Source: Pseudomonadota bacterium (GTDB taxonomy: Bacteria; Desulfobacterota; Desulfobulbia; Desulfobulbales; Desulfocapsaceae). Taken from it: a stretch of 64,000 nucleotides of DNA. The DNA is taken from NCBI GenBank assembly GCA_018820855.1, contig JAHJNL010000007.1, forward strand, positions 1 through 64,000. Direction: 5' to 3'. The position numbers and the translations under genes are program-made. This document shows, one piece after another, positions 17,912 through 27,306 of the stretch; the first letter of the stretch is position 1, and each line of letters begins with the position of its first letter. Below the pieces are notes generated by a model that worked only from the letters and a program-made list of their open reading frames with translations, did no database searches and was not told the DNA's origin.

Positions 17912-18820
17912 TTAGCGTCTTCCTCCAATATCAAGAATTTTTTTCCAGAAAAACTGCACTCCGCCTTTGGGCTCAGAGGTTGGTTGTTCGGCACAGATAG
18001 TCACTGCCAGGTTGGCAAAGGCTGCAGAAACTTTTGATGAGGGATAGAGATCTACGATGACGCGTTGTTTGCGTATGGCATCGATCATCTGTCGGTCTGC
18101 TGGTATTGATCCGAGAAAGTCTATGGATATATCCAGGTAACGATTGGAAACCATAGTCAACTTACGAAATACGTCCAGTGCCTCATTTTCGTGTTGAATC
18201 TGATTTACCACCAGATTGAAACGTTTTTCATGATATTGGGTGGAAAGCAATTTCATCAGGGCATAGGCGTCGGTAATGGCTGTTGGATCAGGGGTCGTGA
18301 CAATGAGTATCTCTTGAGCGGCTGTGTTGAAATAGGTGACATTCTCCGAGATTCCGGCCTCTGTATCGATGAGGACAAAGTCGAAATCATTGTGCATCAT
18401 GTCGAGCCCGTCGAGTAATTTGAGCTTCTGCTGGGAGTCGAGCCTGGTGAAGTTCTGAACGCCTGAACCTGCCGGTAATATCTTGATACCGTGAGGGCCA
18501 TCGGCAAGGATGTCGGCTAATTCCTGTTCTCCTGCAAAAAAATGATTGAGGTTGAATCGTGGAGCCAGGCCAAAGACTACATCTATATTGGCCAGGCCCA
18601 GATCGGCGTCGAGGATGAGTACCTTCTTGCCGAGCCTGGCAAGCGAAACGGCAACGTTGGCGACCACTGCGGTTTTGCCAACGCCTCCTTTTCCGCTGGT
18701 TATGGCATAGACCCTGGTAGGATATTCCCGGCCTTGGCTGAGAGATCCTGACCGCACCGTGTCACTAAGAGTTCGTAGTGTGTCGGCTTGATCCTGCACT
18801 GCAGAACGTGTTCTATTCAT
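17912..18820 (-). CDS. flhG: MinD-like ATPase FlhG/FleN, flagellar number regulator
   Basis: 302 residues. The deviant Walker A motif SGKGGVGKTAVVANVA lies near residue 45, followed by VLILDADLGLANIDVVFGL and the switch region DFVLIDTEAGIS. It lacks the degenerate C-terminus of plasmid ParA. Together with FlhF it fixes the number and polar position of flagella; in several species it also binds a FleQ-type sigma-54 activator. It overlaps flhF by 8 bp. Confidence 0.93.
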   Translation of the reverse strand: MNRTRSAVQDQADTLRTLSDTVRSGSLSQGREYPTRVYAITSGKGGVGKTAVVANVAVSLARLGKKVLILDADLGLANIDVVFGLAPRFNLNHFFAGEQELADILADGPHGIKILPAGSGVQNFTRLDSQQKLKLLDGLDMMHNDFDFVLIDTEAGISENVTYFNTAAQEILIVTTPDPTAITDAYALMKLLSTQYHEKRFNLVVNQIQHENEALDVFRKLTMVSNRYLDISIDFLGSIPADRQMIDAIRKQRVIVDLYPSSKVSAAFANLAVTICAEQPTSEPKGGVQFFWKKILDIGGRR

Positions 18821-20138
18821 TTGGTAATCCTTTACCAGGGGTCATGATAAGCTGGGTCAACAACTCTTTATCTGCTTCCAGCAGGTCTTCAGGTACTCTC
18901 TGGCCATTTGTGATATAGGAAAAAGGGACTTTTTCGCGGATCTGAATGTCCAGTAAAAGGCCAAGGCTGCTGCATTCGTCTATCTTGGTAATGATGGTGT
19001 TGTCGATGTCGAGAATGGAAAAACGATGCATTGCTTCAAACAGCTCTTTCTCTCGCGTAGTTGCTGAAAGAACGAGATGTTTTTGTATACCCAGATCCGG
19101 AGATAGAAAAGATGCCAGTTCTTCAATACACAGGGTGTCCTGTGGACTACGCCCCGCTGTATCAATGAGGATCAATTCCTTGTCTCGATGTTTGAGCAGC
19201 ATTTGTTCAAGCTGTTCCGGGTTGAGCACCACCTCTACCGGCAGGTTCATGATCTCGCCATAGACCTTTAACTGCTCCACTGCAGCTATCCTGTAGGTGT
19301 CAATGGTAATGAGAGCAATAGACGCTGAGTGTTTACTGAGGTAGTCGGCTGCAATCTTGGCAAGAGTTGTTGTTTTTCCAACACCTGTCGGACCAACCAG
19401 TGCCAGGCGATGCTGTCGTTTATGACCGGGAAAAATATCTGTCTGGACATTGAGCAGGTCGTAAATGGTCTTGGCAAGATATTCCTGCTGTTTGAAAGGG
19501 TCGGAGAGCTCATCCAGGGTGAGGGTTTCCCGTGCGTAATTACTTATGGTCTGTGCCGTTTCCGCACCGATACCATAGTCAAGAAGGCGTTGGTGCAGTG
19601 AGCGCAGCCCACGATTGTCTTCAGGAAGAAGACGGGCGTCCAAAGACTGGAGATTGTTTTGCTGCCCTGGGTCGGAAATTGGTGGTGATACATTTATCCT
19701 GTTCATCTCCTGTGCCAGATTCTTGATCATACTCTTCAGTTCATTAACCTCTGACTGCAGGTTGTTATTTTCTGAGGATGTCAGTGGAGATGATTGTGGT
19801 GTTTTCTCAGGGTCTGCAGCTGGATTCCGGTTAAGGTGAAGGGAAGAATTGTAAGTGGGCAGCTCTTCTCTGTTGTCATCTTGATAGATTCCGGGGGAAT
19901 TGTCGGTCTTTTTCAAAACGCCTGCGTTTTGCTTGGTCACTGTCTGTGAAGAATATTTCTTGCTTGGCCATGCTGAATCGATGGCCGCAGTAATCTCCAG
20001 TCTTGGTTTACCTAGTAATCCAAGTTTTCCAGAACGGATTGTTTTGGTAGAAAGAATCAGGGCATCAGGACCAAGTTCTTTCTTGATCATTTGCAATCCA
20101 GTCGCCATGTCTGATGATTCAAATACCTTAACTTGCAT
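18813..20138 (-). CDS. flhF: SRP-like GTPase FlhF, polar flagellum placement
   Basis: 441 residues. The N-terminal B domain starts MQVKVFESSDMATGLQMIKK, typical of FlhF. A low-complexity linker occupies about residues 70-150. The NG domain follows, with G1 GPTGVGKTTTLAKIA near 250, LITIDTYRIAAVEQL, G3 DTAGRSPQD and G4 TKIDE. It recruits the first basal-body components to the cell pole. It overlaps flhA and flhG. Confidence 0.95.
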   Translation of the reverse strand: MQVKVFESSDMATGLQMIKKELGPDALILSTKTIRSGKLGLLGKPRLEITAAIDSAWPSKKYSSQTVTKQNAGVLKKTDNSPGIYQDDNREELPTYNSSLHLNRNPAADPEKTPQSSPLTSSENNNLQSEVNELKSMIKNLAQEMNRINVSPPISDPGQQNNLQSLDARLLPEDNRGLRSLHQRLLDYGIGAETAQTISNYARETLTLDELSDPFKQQEYLAKTIYDLLNVQTDIFPGHKRQHRLALVGPTGVGKTTTLAKIAADYLSKHSASIALITIDTYRIAAVEQLKVYGEIMNLPVEVVLNPEQLEQMLLKHRDKELILIDTAGRSPQDTLCIEELASFLSPDLGIQKHLVLSATTREKELFEAMHRFSILDIDNTIITKIDECSSLGLLLDIQIREKVPFSYITNGQRVPEDLLEADKELLTQLIMTPGKGLPNE

Positions 20139-22227
20139 TGAAAGTTACAGTGCCTAGAGATTTTATTTTAACATTAGGCAGTATCTCATTATGGGAGAGA
20201 ACCACCAGTGAAGGATAATAACGTTCAGTCAGTTTACGAACATGGGGACGAATCTGCGGGGCTGCCAGGAGAGTGGGTTGTTGGCCACCGCCAAAGAGGG
20301 GGATCGACTGACCGATGGAGTCGAGTATGAGTTGGGCTTTACCGGGGGCAATGGCCAGGTAACTTCCTGTCTCTTTGTGTTGTATCGATTTTGCTATTTC
20401 ATCTTCTACGGATTTGTCCAGAGTGATTAATGGGATGATGCCGTCAGTGGCAAGATCGCTGCTGATTGATCTGGCCAGGGCATGGCGTACATATTCGGTG
20501 AGAATATCAGTATCTTTGGTTACAGGTGCCCAGTCAGCCATGGCTTCCAAAATAGTTCGGAGATCTCTGATAGAAACGCCTTCGGAGAGCAGGTTCTGAA
20601 GAATGCGCATGATGGTTCCCAGGGAAAGAACTGAGGGGACCAGCTCCTCCACAAGTTTCGGGTAGGTCTTGGCCAGGTTGTCGAGAAGGTTCTGTACCTC
20701 TTGCCTGCCAATCAGCTCATGGGCATGTTGCTTTATTATTTCTGAGAGATGGGTGGCCATTACAGTTGTGCAGTCTACAACGGTATATCCTGCAATTTGA
20801 GCCCGTTCCTTTTTGTCTTCAGTTATCCAAATGGCAGGCAGACCAAAGGCAGGTTCCTTGGTGGGTACACCTTTGATAGTTTCAGTGACCATGCCAGGAT
20901 CCATGGCCATAAAATGGCCGGGGAGCATTTCTGCCTGAGCTATCTGCACACCCTTTAAGGCTAACGTATATTGATTGGGAGAAAGCTGCAGGTTGTCTTT
21001 GATATGGACAGGGGGAACGATAAAACCGTTATTTGATGCAAACTGGCGGCGGATGGATTGGATACGAACAAGGAGCTCACCATCCTGGGAGGCATCAACA
21101 AAGGGAATGAGGCCGTAACCCACCTCAAGTTCCAACAGATCCACATTAAGGAGTTCTTCGTAATTTTCTTGAGCTTTTGGAGGTGGTTCTTTTGTTACTT
21201 CTGCTTCGGTTTTTTCCTTTTCTTCCTTTTTTGTTTTATCGAGTCGAAAACCGATGAATCCCATAGCAAGTGACAAGAGAAGAAAGGGAATGAAAGGGAG
21301 ACCAGGGATGAGGGCAAAGGTCATGAGGACTGCAGAGACAACCCAGAACGCGATTGAATAACGACTGAACTGTTGTTGCAGGTCGGAACCGAAATCAGAG
21401 TCTCCGGTGGATCGAGTGACCAGAAGTCCGGCGGAGGTGGAAATGATTAGAGCAGGGATCTGACCAACAAGACCGTCTCCGACTGTGAGGATGGTATAAT
21501 TGGCCGCGGCTTCTGCCATGGGCATTCCTTTTTGCAGGACACCTATAATAAATCCGGCTCCGATATTTACCAGGGTGATGATGATACCGGCTATGGCATC
21601 ACCTTTTACAAATTTCGAGGCACCGTCCATGGCGCCGTGAAAGTTTGCCTCGTTGCTGATATCCAATCTCCGCTCTCTGGCGTCGTTTTCAGTGATGAGT
21701 CCGGCATTAAGGTCGGCATCAATGGCCATCTGTTTTCCAGGCATGGCATCAAGGGTAAAGCGTGCTGCAACTTCAGCGACACGGCCGGCACCCTTAGTGA
21801 TGACCATGAAATTGATCAACACAAGGATAATGAAAATGACCAGACCTACAACATAGTTTCCTCCAACGACGAATTGACCAAACGACTGAATTACTGATCC
21901 GGCAGCGGATGGTCCCTGATCTCCCTTGAGGAGGATTAATCGTGTTGAGGCAACATTTAAGGAAAGACGAAAAAGTGTTGTTGCCAGTAGAACAGCTGGG
22001 AAAATTGAAAAGTCTGTGGCTTTGATGGTATATAAACTGATAATGAGAATAAGCAGGGCTATGGTGATATTAACTGATAAAAACAGATCGAGCAGCAGGG
22101 ATGGGAGGGGGATGATCATGATCATCAAAATGGCAACCAGTCCAAAAGCCGCCATTATATCAGAGCGCTGAAGAATAGCATTTAACTGGCGCTGACTGAA
22201 GATGTTTTTGTAAGCTGTCAATTCCAT
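20128..22227 (-). CDS. flhA: Flagellar export gate protein FlhA
   Basis: 699 residues with eight N-terminal membrane helices and the conserved cytoplasmic FHIPEP-region equivalent [12 protein letters not shown] plus [20 protein letters not shown]-type segment (here [15 protein letters not shown]). The C-terminal cytoplasmic domain (from about residue 330) has [15 protein letters not shown] and [18 protein letters not shown], binding sites for chaperone-substrate complexes. It overlaps flhB by 10 bp and flhF by 11 bp, so translation is probably coupled. Confidence 0.96.
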   Translation of the reverse strand: [699 protein letters not shown]

Positions 22228-23297
22228 TGCTGTGAGTTCTTTTTCAGAGAATATACATGTGCAAGTATTTCAGCCACCGCCTTAAATAATTCTTCAGGAA
22301 CGGTGGCCCCTAGATCCAGTTTATGCAATAATCGAGCCACAGGCGGGTTCTCTACCAGAGGGATGTCGTTCTCCCTGGCAATCTCACGAATACGCATGGC
22401 TACCAAATCAGCACCTTTTGCAATAACTATTGGTGCGTCCATTGATTGCATGTCATATTTTATTGCAACTGAGAGGTGTGTAGGGTTGGTGATAACAACA
22501 TCAGCCTCAGGAACTTCAGCCATCATCCGTTTTCTTGCCATCTCCTGTTGAATTCTTCGAATCTGACTTTTGATAAAGGGATCACCTTCCATCTCTTTGT
22601 ATTCTTCTTTGATTTCCTGTTTAGTCATTTTCATTTTTTCTTCCATTTCATAGCGCGTATAGAAGAAGTCCACGGCAGCAATCAGGATTAAAAGCCCGCA
22701 CACCTTTGCAAGGATAAGCGCTGCAATTCGAGCCATGTACAAGACAGCAGTCCAGGGGCTGGTGTCTATGAGAGCGAGTGCTTCTTCAAAGTTGTTGAAG
22801 ACAGTAGAGTAGGCAACCCAGCCAATCAGGATAACTTTTGCTATGGACTTGATCATGTCTACAAGACTTCGAATGGAAACAAAACGGGACATTCCCTTGA
22901 TTGGATCAAGTTTTGATAAGTCAGGGGTGAGCGGTTGAGTGGTAAAGAGCCAGCCTATTTGGAAAACACTGGAGAAAAAGCCAACTACGATAACAAGAAG
23001 AAAAAGAGGATAGAGGAGAATGGCAAGTTCTTTTGTGATAAAAAGAAACAGTGATGTCACTGCAGTAGCCGTACCCTGGAATTCAGAAATAGAACTGAAA
23101 ATAGAGGTGATCAGTTGAGAAAGACCGGCCCAGAAACGAGGCATATAAAAGATCCATAAAAGAAGAACCATGGTGAAAATGGCTGCGGTCTGAACTTCTT
23201 TACTTTGAGATACTTGGCCTTTATTGCGAAAATCCTCCCTCCGTTTCGACGAGGGAGCTTCTGTCTTTTCTCCGCCTGATGTTGACTCTTCTGCCAT
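22218..23297 (-). CDS. flhB: Flagellar export switch protein FlhB
   Basis: 359 residues. The N-terminus GEKTEAPSSKRREDFRNKGQ is the family signature. Four membrane helices follow. The autocleavage motif NPTH (in VITNPTHLSVAIKYD) is intact near residue 270, so switching of export specificity from hook to filament should work. It opens a long operon through flhA, flhF, flhG, fliA and the rod/ring genes. A sigma-54 promoter lies about 180 bp upstream. Confidence 0.96.
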   Translation of the reverse strand: MAEESTSGGEKTEAPSSKRREDFRNKGQVSQSKEVQTAAIFTMVLLLWIFYMPRFWAGLSQLITSIFSSISEFQGTATAVTSLFLFITKELAILLYPLFLLVIVVGFFSSVFQIGWLFTTQPLTPDLSKLDPIKGMSRFVSIRSLVDMIKSIAKVILIGWVAYSTVFNNFEEALALIDTSPWTAVLYMARIAALILAKVCGLLILIAAVDFFYTRYEMEEKMKMTKQEIKEEYKEMEGDPFIKSQIRRIQQEMARKRMMAEVPEADVVITNPTHLSVAIKYDMQSMDAPIVIAKGADLVAMRIREIARENDIPLVENPPVARLLHKLDLGATVPEELFKAVAEILAHVYSLKKNSQQWN

Positions 23298-23476
23298 GAT
23301 GGAAAAATATCAAATAGAGAGTGAATAAAGAGAAATCAGCCAGCCTCTCAATACGTTATGATTGAAAGATCAGCAAGGTGGGCCCGGTTGGGCTTACGAA
23401 ATTCAACCTGCATATAATTCGTTATCATTGATTACCGGGCAATTACGAACCTATTGGTTTGGTCGCTTTTTTACAG

Positions 23477-23492
23477 TGCAATTAGTTTGCCA
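23477..23492 (-). promoter_or_regulatory. Sigma-54 promoter of the flhB operon
   Basis: On the minus strand the bases read TGGCAAACTAATTGCA: GG and GC separated by exactly 10 bases, with TGGCA and TTGCA both matching the -24/-12 consensus. Transcription would start near 23466, about 170 bases before the flhB ATG. It lies in the gap between fliR and flhB, where a promoter is expected. Confidence 0.7.
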
Positions 23493-23589
23493 TGAGTGAA
23501 GAACAGGGTTTAATGGGAGATCGCGAGCTTTTGCAGAAAGTGGAAACGTAGATGGTTGCAGGCTATAATGTTGAATGATTCGGCAAAAA

Positions 23590-24369
23590 TTATTGCAGGA
23601 ATTGAAGAAGAGTTACAAATCGTTCGCCAAGTTTGTCAAATTCCCGTCTCAAAAGAATAGTAATCAAGGGAAGTGTCAAACCAATGACGGCAAAAGCAGT
23701 TCCAATATTTATTGGAAAGGAAAGAAGAAAGACGTTTAACTGGGGAAAAACTCTTGCCAGGATACCAAGAATCAGACCGGAAAGGAGAAGAACGGCCAGT
23801 AACGGAGCACTGAATTGGATTCCAAGTGAAAAAATCTTGGAAGAGAGACTCATTAGATAAGGAATGGCTTCACCTGAAATGTTGAGTGCCCCCGGTGGCA
23901 GGATTTCGTAAGATTTTGCAGCGATATGGAGAAAAATATGGTGTCCGTCCACTGCAAGGAAGATCAGAATGGCAAAGATGTTTTGAAATTGAGAAATGAG
24001 TTCAATCTGTCGCTCACTTGAAGGGTCAAAGACATTGGCTGCGGCAAAACCCATCTGGTATCCGATAATCGTTCCTCCGTATTCGACCGCAGTAAAAACC
24101 ATTCTAGCGATCAATCCTATCATACTGCCAAGCAATACCTCGTTGAACATGAGAAGAAGAAAACCTAACGGAGGCATGGTGAGAGACACCACCGAAGGGG
24201 ACATGATCGGATAGAGGACAAGAGAGAGCATGAAGGCAAGTCCTGCCTTGATACGAGCCGGTGTCTGGTTACTCATGATGACAGGGATTGCTCCGACAAA
24301 TCCTGCAACCCTGCCGAAGCAAATGAGAAAAGTCTGAAACTGGTCTATGGGCAGAAGCTGAATGTCCAC
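23590..24369 (-). CDS. fliR: Flagellar export gate protein FliR
   Basis: 259 residues with about six hydrophobic helices. Conserved segments are VGAIPVIMSNQTPARIKAGLA near residue 27, MVFTAVEYGGTIIGYQMGFA near 90 and the C-terminal VFPQLNVFLLSFPINIG. It is the last gene of fliL-M-N-O-P-Q-R, 6 bp after fliQ. Confidence 0.93.
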   Translation of the reverse strand: MDIQLLPIDQFQTFLICFGRVAGFVGAIPVIMSNQTPARIKAGLAFMLSLVLYPIMSPSVVSLTMPPLGFLLLMFNEVLLGSMIGLIARMVFTAVEYGGTIIGYQMGFAAANVFDPSSERQIELISQFQNIFAILIFLAVDGHHIFLHIAAKSYEILPPGALNISGEAIPYLMSLSSKIFSLGIQFSAPLLAVLLLSGLILGILARVFPQLNVFLLSFPINIGTAFAVIGLTLPLITILLRREFDKLGERFVTLLQFLQ

Positions 24370-24375
24370 AATCGG

Positions 24376-24639
24376 CTAGAATCCGGCAATGGAAGTGAAA
24401 ATACCTTTGGCAAAGGAGCTCATTGTCTGGATTAGCCAGGGGGTCATGAGGAGGAGGGTGATGAAGACTGCTACGATTTTGGGGATAAAGGTCAGGGTCT
24501 GTTCATTAATCTGAGTTGCAGCCTGAAAAATGGAAACAATGAGCCCTACAATCATGCCTGCCAAAAGCATGGGGGCGGCCATAAGGAGAGCGGTTTGCAC
24601 GGCCTTCCTGCAGATATCGACGACAAATTCTATGGTCAT
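24376..24639 (-). CDS. fliQ: Flagellar export gate protein FliQ
   Basis: 87 residues, two membrane helices, with the conserved LLAGMIVGLIVSIFQAATQI and NEQTLTFIPKIVAVF. Size and sequence are standard. It forms part of the FliPQR export gate. It lies between fliP (46 bp upstream) and fliR. Confidence 0.95.
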   Translation of the reverse strand: MTIEFVVDICRKAVQTALLMAAPMLLAGMIVGLIVSIFQAATQINEQTLTFIPKIVAVFITLLLMTPWLIQTMSSFAKGIFTSIAGF

Positions 24640-24685
24640 AGTATCTTCTCGGGTTGAATGGCGAATCTGTTGTGATGTTGAATAG

Positions 24686-25462
24686 TTATTGAAAGCTTTG
24701 GATAAGTGAACCTACTATTAATGCCCACCCGTCTACTAAAACAAAGAGAAGAAGCTTGAAAGGCATGGAGATGATAACCGGCGGTAACATCATCATACCC
24801 ATGGACATGAGGATGGAAGCAACAACCATGTCAATGACCAAAAAAGGAATATAGATCATAAATCCCATTTGAAAGGCTCGTTTGAGTTCAGAGAGCATGA
24901 AGGCCGGGATAAGGGTCATGGTGGGGATATCATTTTTATCATATGGCTCATTATTCATGGTGATGTCGGAAAGGAGGCTCAGTTCATTTTCCTTCACTTG
25001 AGAAAACATGAAATCACGCATGGGATTCAGAGCCAGGTTGAGTGCCTCTTCCTGATTGATCTGTTCATTGAGGTAGGGTTGTAGTGCTTTATCATTAATA
25101 GTATTTATGGTTGGAGACATGATAAAAAAAGAAAGAAAAATTGCAAGGCCGATAATAACCTGAGTCGGTGGCATATTCTGGGTGCCCATGGCCTGACGGA
25201 CAAAAGCAAGGACGATGACGATACGGGTGAAACAGGTTGTCATAAGGACAATACCTGGGGCAACAGAGAGAATGGTCAGAAGAAACAGGACCTGCAGGCC
25301 GGTTGAAACCTGTTGCGGAGTGTTTGCATCTGCTACTCCAAAGCTGATGGTTGGCAATCCAATGGCCAACGTCACAGTAGGGGCAAGAAGTACCAGTAAC
25401 GGGACAAGAATGACAGATCCCTTCAATATAGGGATAAGCCGGTTAAATGCGATTTTGTTCAT
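24686..25462 (-). CDS. fliP: Flagellar export gate protein FliP
   Basis: 258 residues from the ATG at 25462; an upstream ATG at 25585 would add 41 non-conserved residues lying inside fliO. The chosen start gives a cleavable signal peptide (MNKIAFNRLIPIL..., ending TLA), known in FliP. Conserved motifs are MTCFTRIVIVLAFVRQAMGT, then LIPAFMLSELKRAFQMGF and SILMSMGMMMLPPVIISMPF. It overlaps the fliO end by 20 bp; no clear ribosome binding site, so coupling to fliO is likely. Confidence 0.93.
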   Translation of the reverse strand: MNKIAFNRLIPILKGSVILVPLLVLLAPTVTLAIGLPTISFGVADANTPQQVSTGLQVLFLLTILSVAPGIVLMTTCFTRIVIVLAFVRQAMGTQNMPPTQVIIGLAIFLSFFIMSPTINTINDKALQPYLNEQINQEEALNLALNPMRDFMFSQVKENELSLLSDITMNNEPYDKNDIPTMTLIPAFMLSELKRAFQMGFMIYIPFLVIDMVVASILMSMGMMMLPPVIISMPFKLLLFVLVDGWALIVGSLIQSFQ

Positions 25463-25850
25463 GCTGTTTTGCGGCAGTTTCAAGGGTAGCGGAAAAATTG
25501 TGACTCTCATTGGTCTCGACTGTGGAAAGAAGCGTGATTGTTTCACTGCCCAGGCCAAGGAGATACTGTCTGCCAGCAACTTCAACGAGACAGAGGGATT
25601 TTTTAGCCATGAGGGGGCGCATCTCTATGATTTTAATTTTAGATTTCTTGCTGGAGTGCACGAGAGAGAGCTTCTTTCTGGCAAAACCATAGACGATAAG
25701 GAGAATACCCAGGACAACAAGCAGTCCCCAGAACATTCTCAGACCAACGGCTCCAAAGGAAGGGTCTGCGGTACCAGCCATTGCGCGATCCGTTGTCAGG
25801 ACTAAAAAAACAGCAGAAGAAAGGAGAAGTACTTTAGTTAGCATCCTCAA
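25443..25850 (-). CDS. fliO: Flagellar export accessory protein FliO
   Basis: 135 residues: N-terminal signal/anchor (1-25), a single membrane helix near 32-53 (LRMFWGLLVVLGILLIVYGF), then a cytoplasmic domain with LCLVEVAGRQYLLGLGSETI, the conserved core of FliO. It helps assemble FliP rings. The gene lies 3 bp after fliN and before fliP. Confidence 0.85.
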   Translation of the reverse strand: MRMLTKVLLLSSAVFLVLTTDRAMAGTADPSFGAVGLRMFWGLLVVLGILLIVYGFARKKLSLVHSSKKSKIKIIEMRPLMAKKSLCLVEVAGRQYLLGLGSETITLLSTVETNESHNFSATLETAAKQHEQNRI

Positions 25851-25853
25851 CTC

Positions 25854-26258
25854 TTAACCTAGGTGCTCAATTCGATCGCTTGGACTGACCACCTCGGTAA
25901 GCCGTATACCGAACTTGTCTCCCACCATCACCGCCTCTCCTTTGGCGATAAGTTTGGAGTTGACGTAAAGATCAAGAGGTTCGCCGGCAAGTTTGTCGAG
26001 TTCAATAACATAGCCCTCTCCCATCTTTAAAAGATCTTTGAGGAGAATTTTACTACGTCCAACCTCCACCGAGATCTGTAGGGGGACATCATAGAGAAAT
26101 TCAAGTCCACGTTGCTTAGGAGACGAAAATGAGGCTGTTGGCGTCGAAGTTTCTTGATTCCCTGAGGAAGCAGGGGTGTCATTCTCATCACTATCCAAAA
26201 GCTCTTTGATCTCGTCTGGGTCTGGTTTGGCGTTGTTGCGAATATTATCTGTGTTCAT
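25854..26258 (-). CDS. fliN: Flagellar motor switch protein FliN
   Basis: 134 residues from the ATG at 26258, which has AGGAG 7 bases upstream; the in-frame ATG at 26282 lacks this. The N-terminus is acidic and flexible. The C-terminal SpoA domain has VPLQISVEVGRSKILLKDLL, ELDKLAGEPLDLYVNSKLIA and KFGIRLTEVV, the full FliN core. It forms the lower C-ring and binds FliH. The start is next to the fliM stop (TAAGATG). Confidence 0.94.
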   Translation of the reverse strand: MNTDNIRNNAKPDPDEIKELLDSDENDTPASSGNQETSTPTASFSSPKQRGLEFLYDVPLQISVEVGRSKILLKDLLKMGEGYVIELDKLAGEPLDLYVNSKLIAKGEAVMVGDKFGIRLTEVVSPSDRIEHLG

Positions 26259-26259
26259 C

Positions 26260-27252
26260 TTATTCTCCTGGGTCATAAACACCGGTCAAGTGTATAGCTT
26301 TCTTCCCGCTGATGGTCCCGGGGATTGCAAAAAATTTGAGGTTGTCCTCAACCAGTATTTTTAATGGTGCATTAGGGTCGTAATCAATGTTGATGATGTC
26401 GCCTTTCTTGAAATTCATTATTTTCTGAACGGGCAGAGTTATCGTCCCTGATTGGGCGATAACGGTTGTAGACATGTCTTTCAGTTTAGCAATCAGCAGA
26501 TGTTGCCATCCAGATTGGCGCACTGTTTTAATAGTCAGTAGATCTCGCAGTTGGTCACGGACCGGATCGAGTGTTGCAGTGGGAAAGACAATATCGAAAA
26601 TTCCAGAGAGGCCTCCAACTTTTATTTTGAAGCGACCGACAAGGACATCCGCATCCGGCTCGGCAATTGAAACCAGTCTTGAATTACTTTCAATCTTGAC
26701 GATTGAAGATTCAATTTTAATAACTTGCGCCAAGGCCTTGTCAATATCTGAACAGGCCTTGGTCATAATCGATTTGAGGACATTGAGCTCAATGGTAGTC
26801 GGTTTGCGATCAAGTTGTATGGGGGCCAGTTCTGTTGACGCACCGAGCATAATTTCAATAAGAGAAAAGCAGAGTTCTGAATCCAGAACCATGAGCGCGC
26901 CATTTTTCAGGGGCTCGAGATTCAATACACTTATAGCTCCGGCATCCTTCTGGGACATCAGATAATCCTGAAACTCAATACTATTAATTTCTGTCCTTGT
27001 TATTTTGAATGTCCGTTGCAGTTGATTAGTCAGGGTGATTGAAAAATTTTGGGCAAAAGCATCCAGGATAATGTCGAGATTGGGAATACGGTGCTGCTCG
27101 TCTGACGATCCTGTCATCTGAAAGAGATTAAGGGGGGAAACATTTACGTCGGAAAAACGTTTGTCATCGCCCTTAAGGTCTGTAGATACCTGGCCGCTTT
27201 TGATGGCAGCCAATAACTCGGCGATCTCTTCCTTTTTTAGAATTGGTTCCAC
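26260..27252 (-). CDS. fliM: Flagellar motor switch protein FliM
   Basis: 330 residues. The N-terminus MEPILKKEEIAELLAAI contains a CheY-binding-type segment, though shorter than the usual LSQDEIDALL version. The middle domain has LFLQMTGS-like and LEPLKNGALMVLDSELCFSLIEIMLG segments, and the C-terminal SpoA domain IMNFKKGDIINIDYDPNAPL. CheY-P (a CheY is encoded at 43842) would bind here to switch rotation. It follows fliL by 54 bp. Confidence 0.93.
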   Translation of the reverse strand: MEPILKKEEIAELLAAIKSGQVSTDLKGDDKRFSDVNVSPLNLFQMTGSSDEQHRIPNLDIILDAFAQNFSITLTNQLQRTFKITRTEINSIEFQDYLMSQKDAGAISVLNLEPLKNGALMVLDSELCFSLIEIMLGASTELAPIQLDRKPTTIELNVLKSIMTKACSDIDKALAQVIKIESSIVKIESNSRLVSIAEPDADVLVGRFKIKVGGLSGIFDIVFPTATLDPVRDQLRDLLTIKTVRQSGWQHLLIAKLKDMSTTVIAQSGTITLPVQKIMNFKKGDIINIDYDPNAPLKILVEDNLKFFAIPGTISGKKAIHLTGVYDPGE

Positions 27253-27306
27253 TGATTTTTCCTGTTGTTAGTCAGCTAATGAAATGACCTTGTGGTTCCG
27301 ATATGT

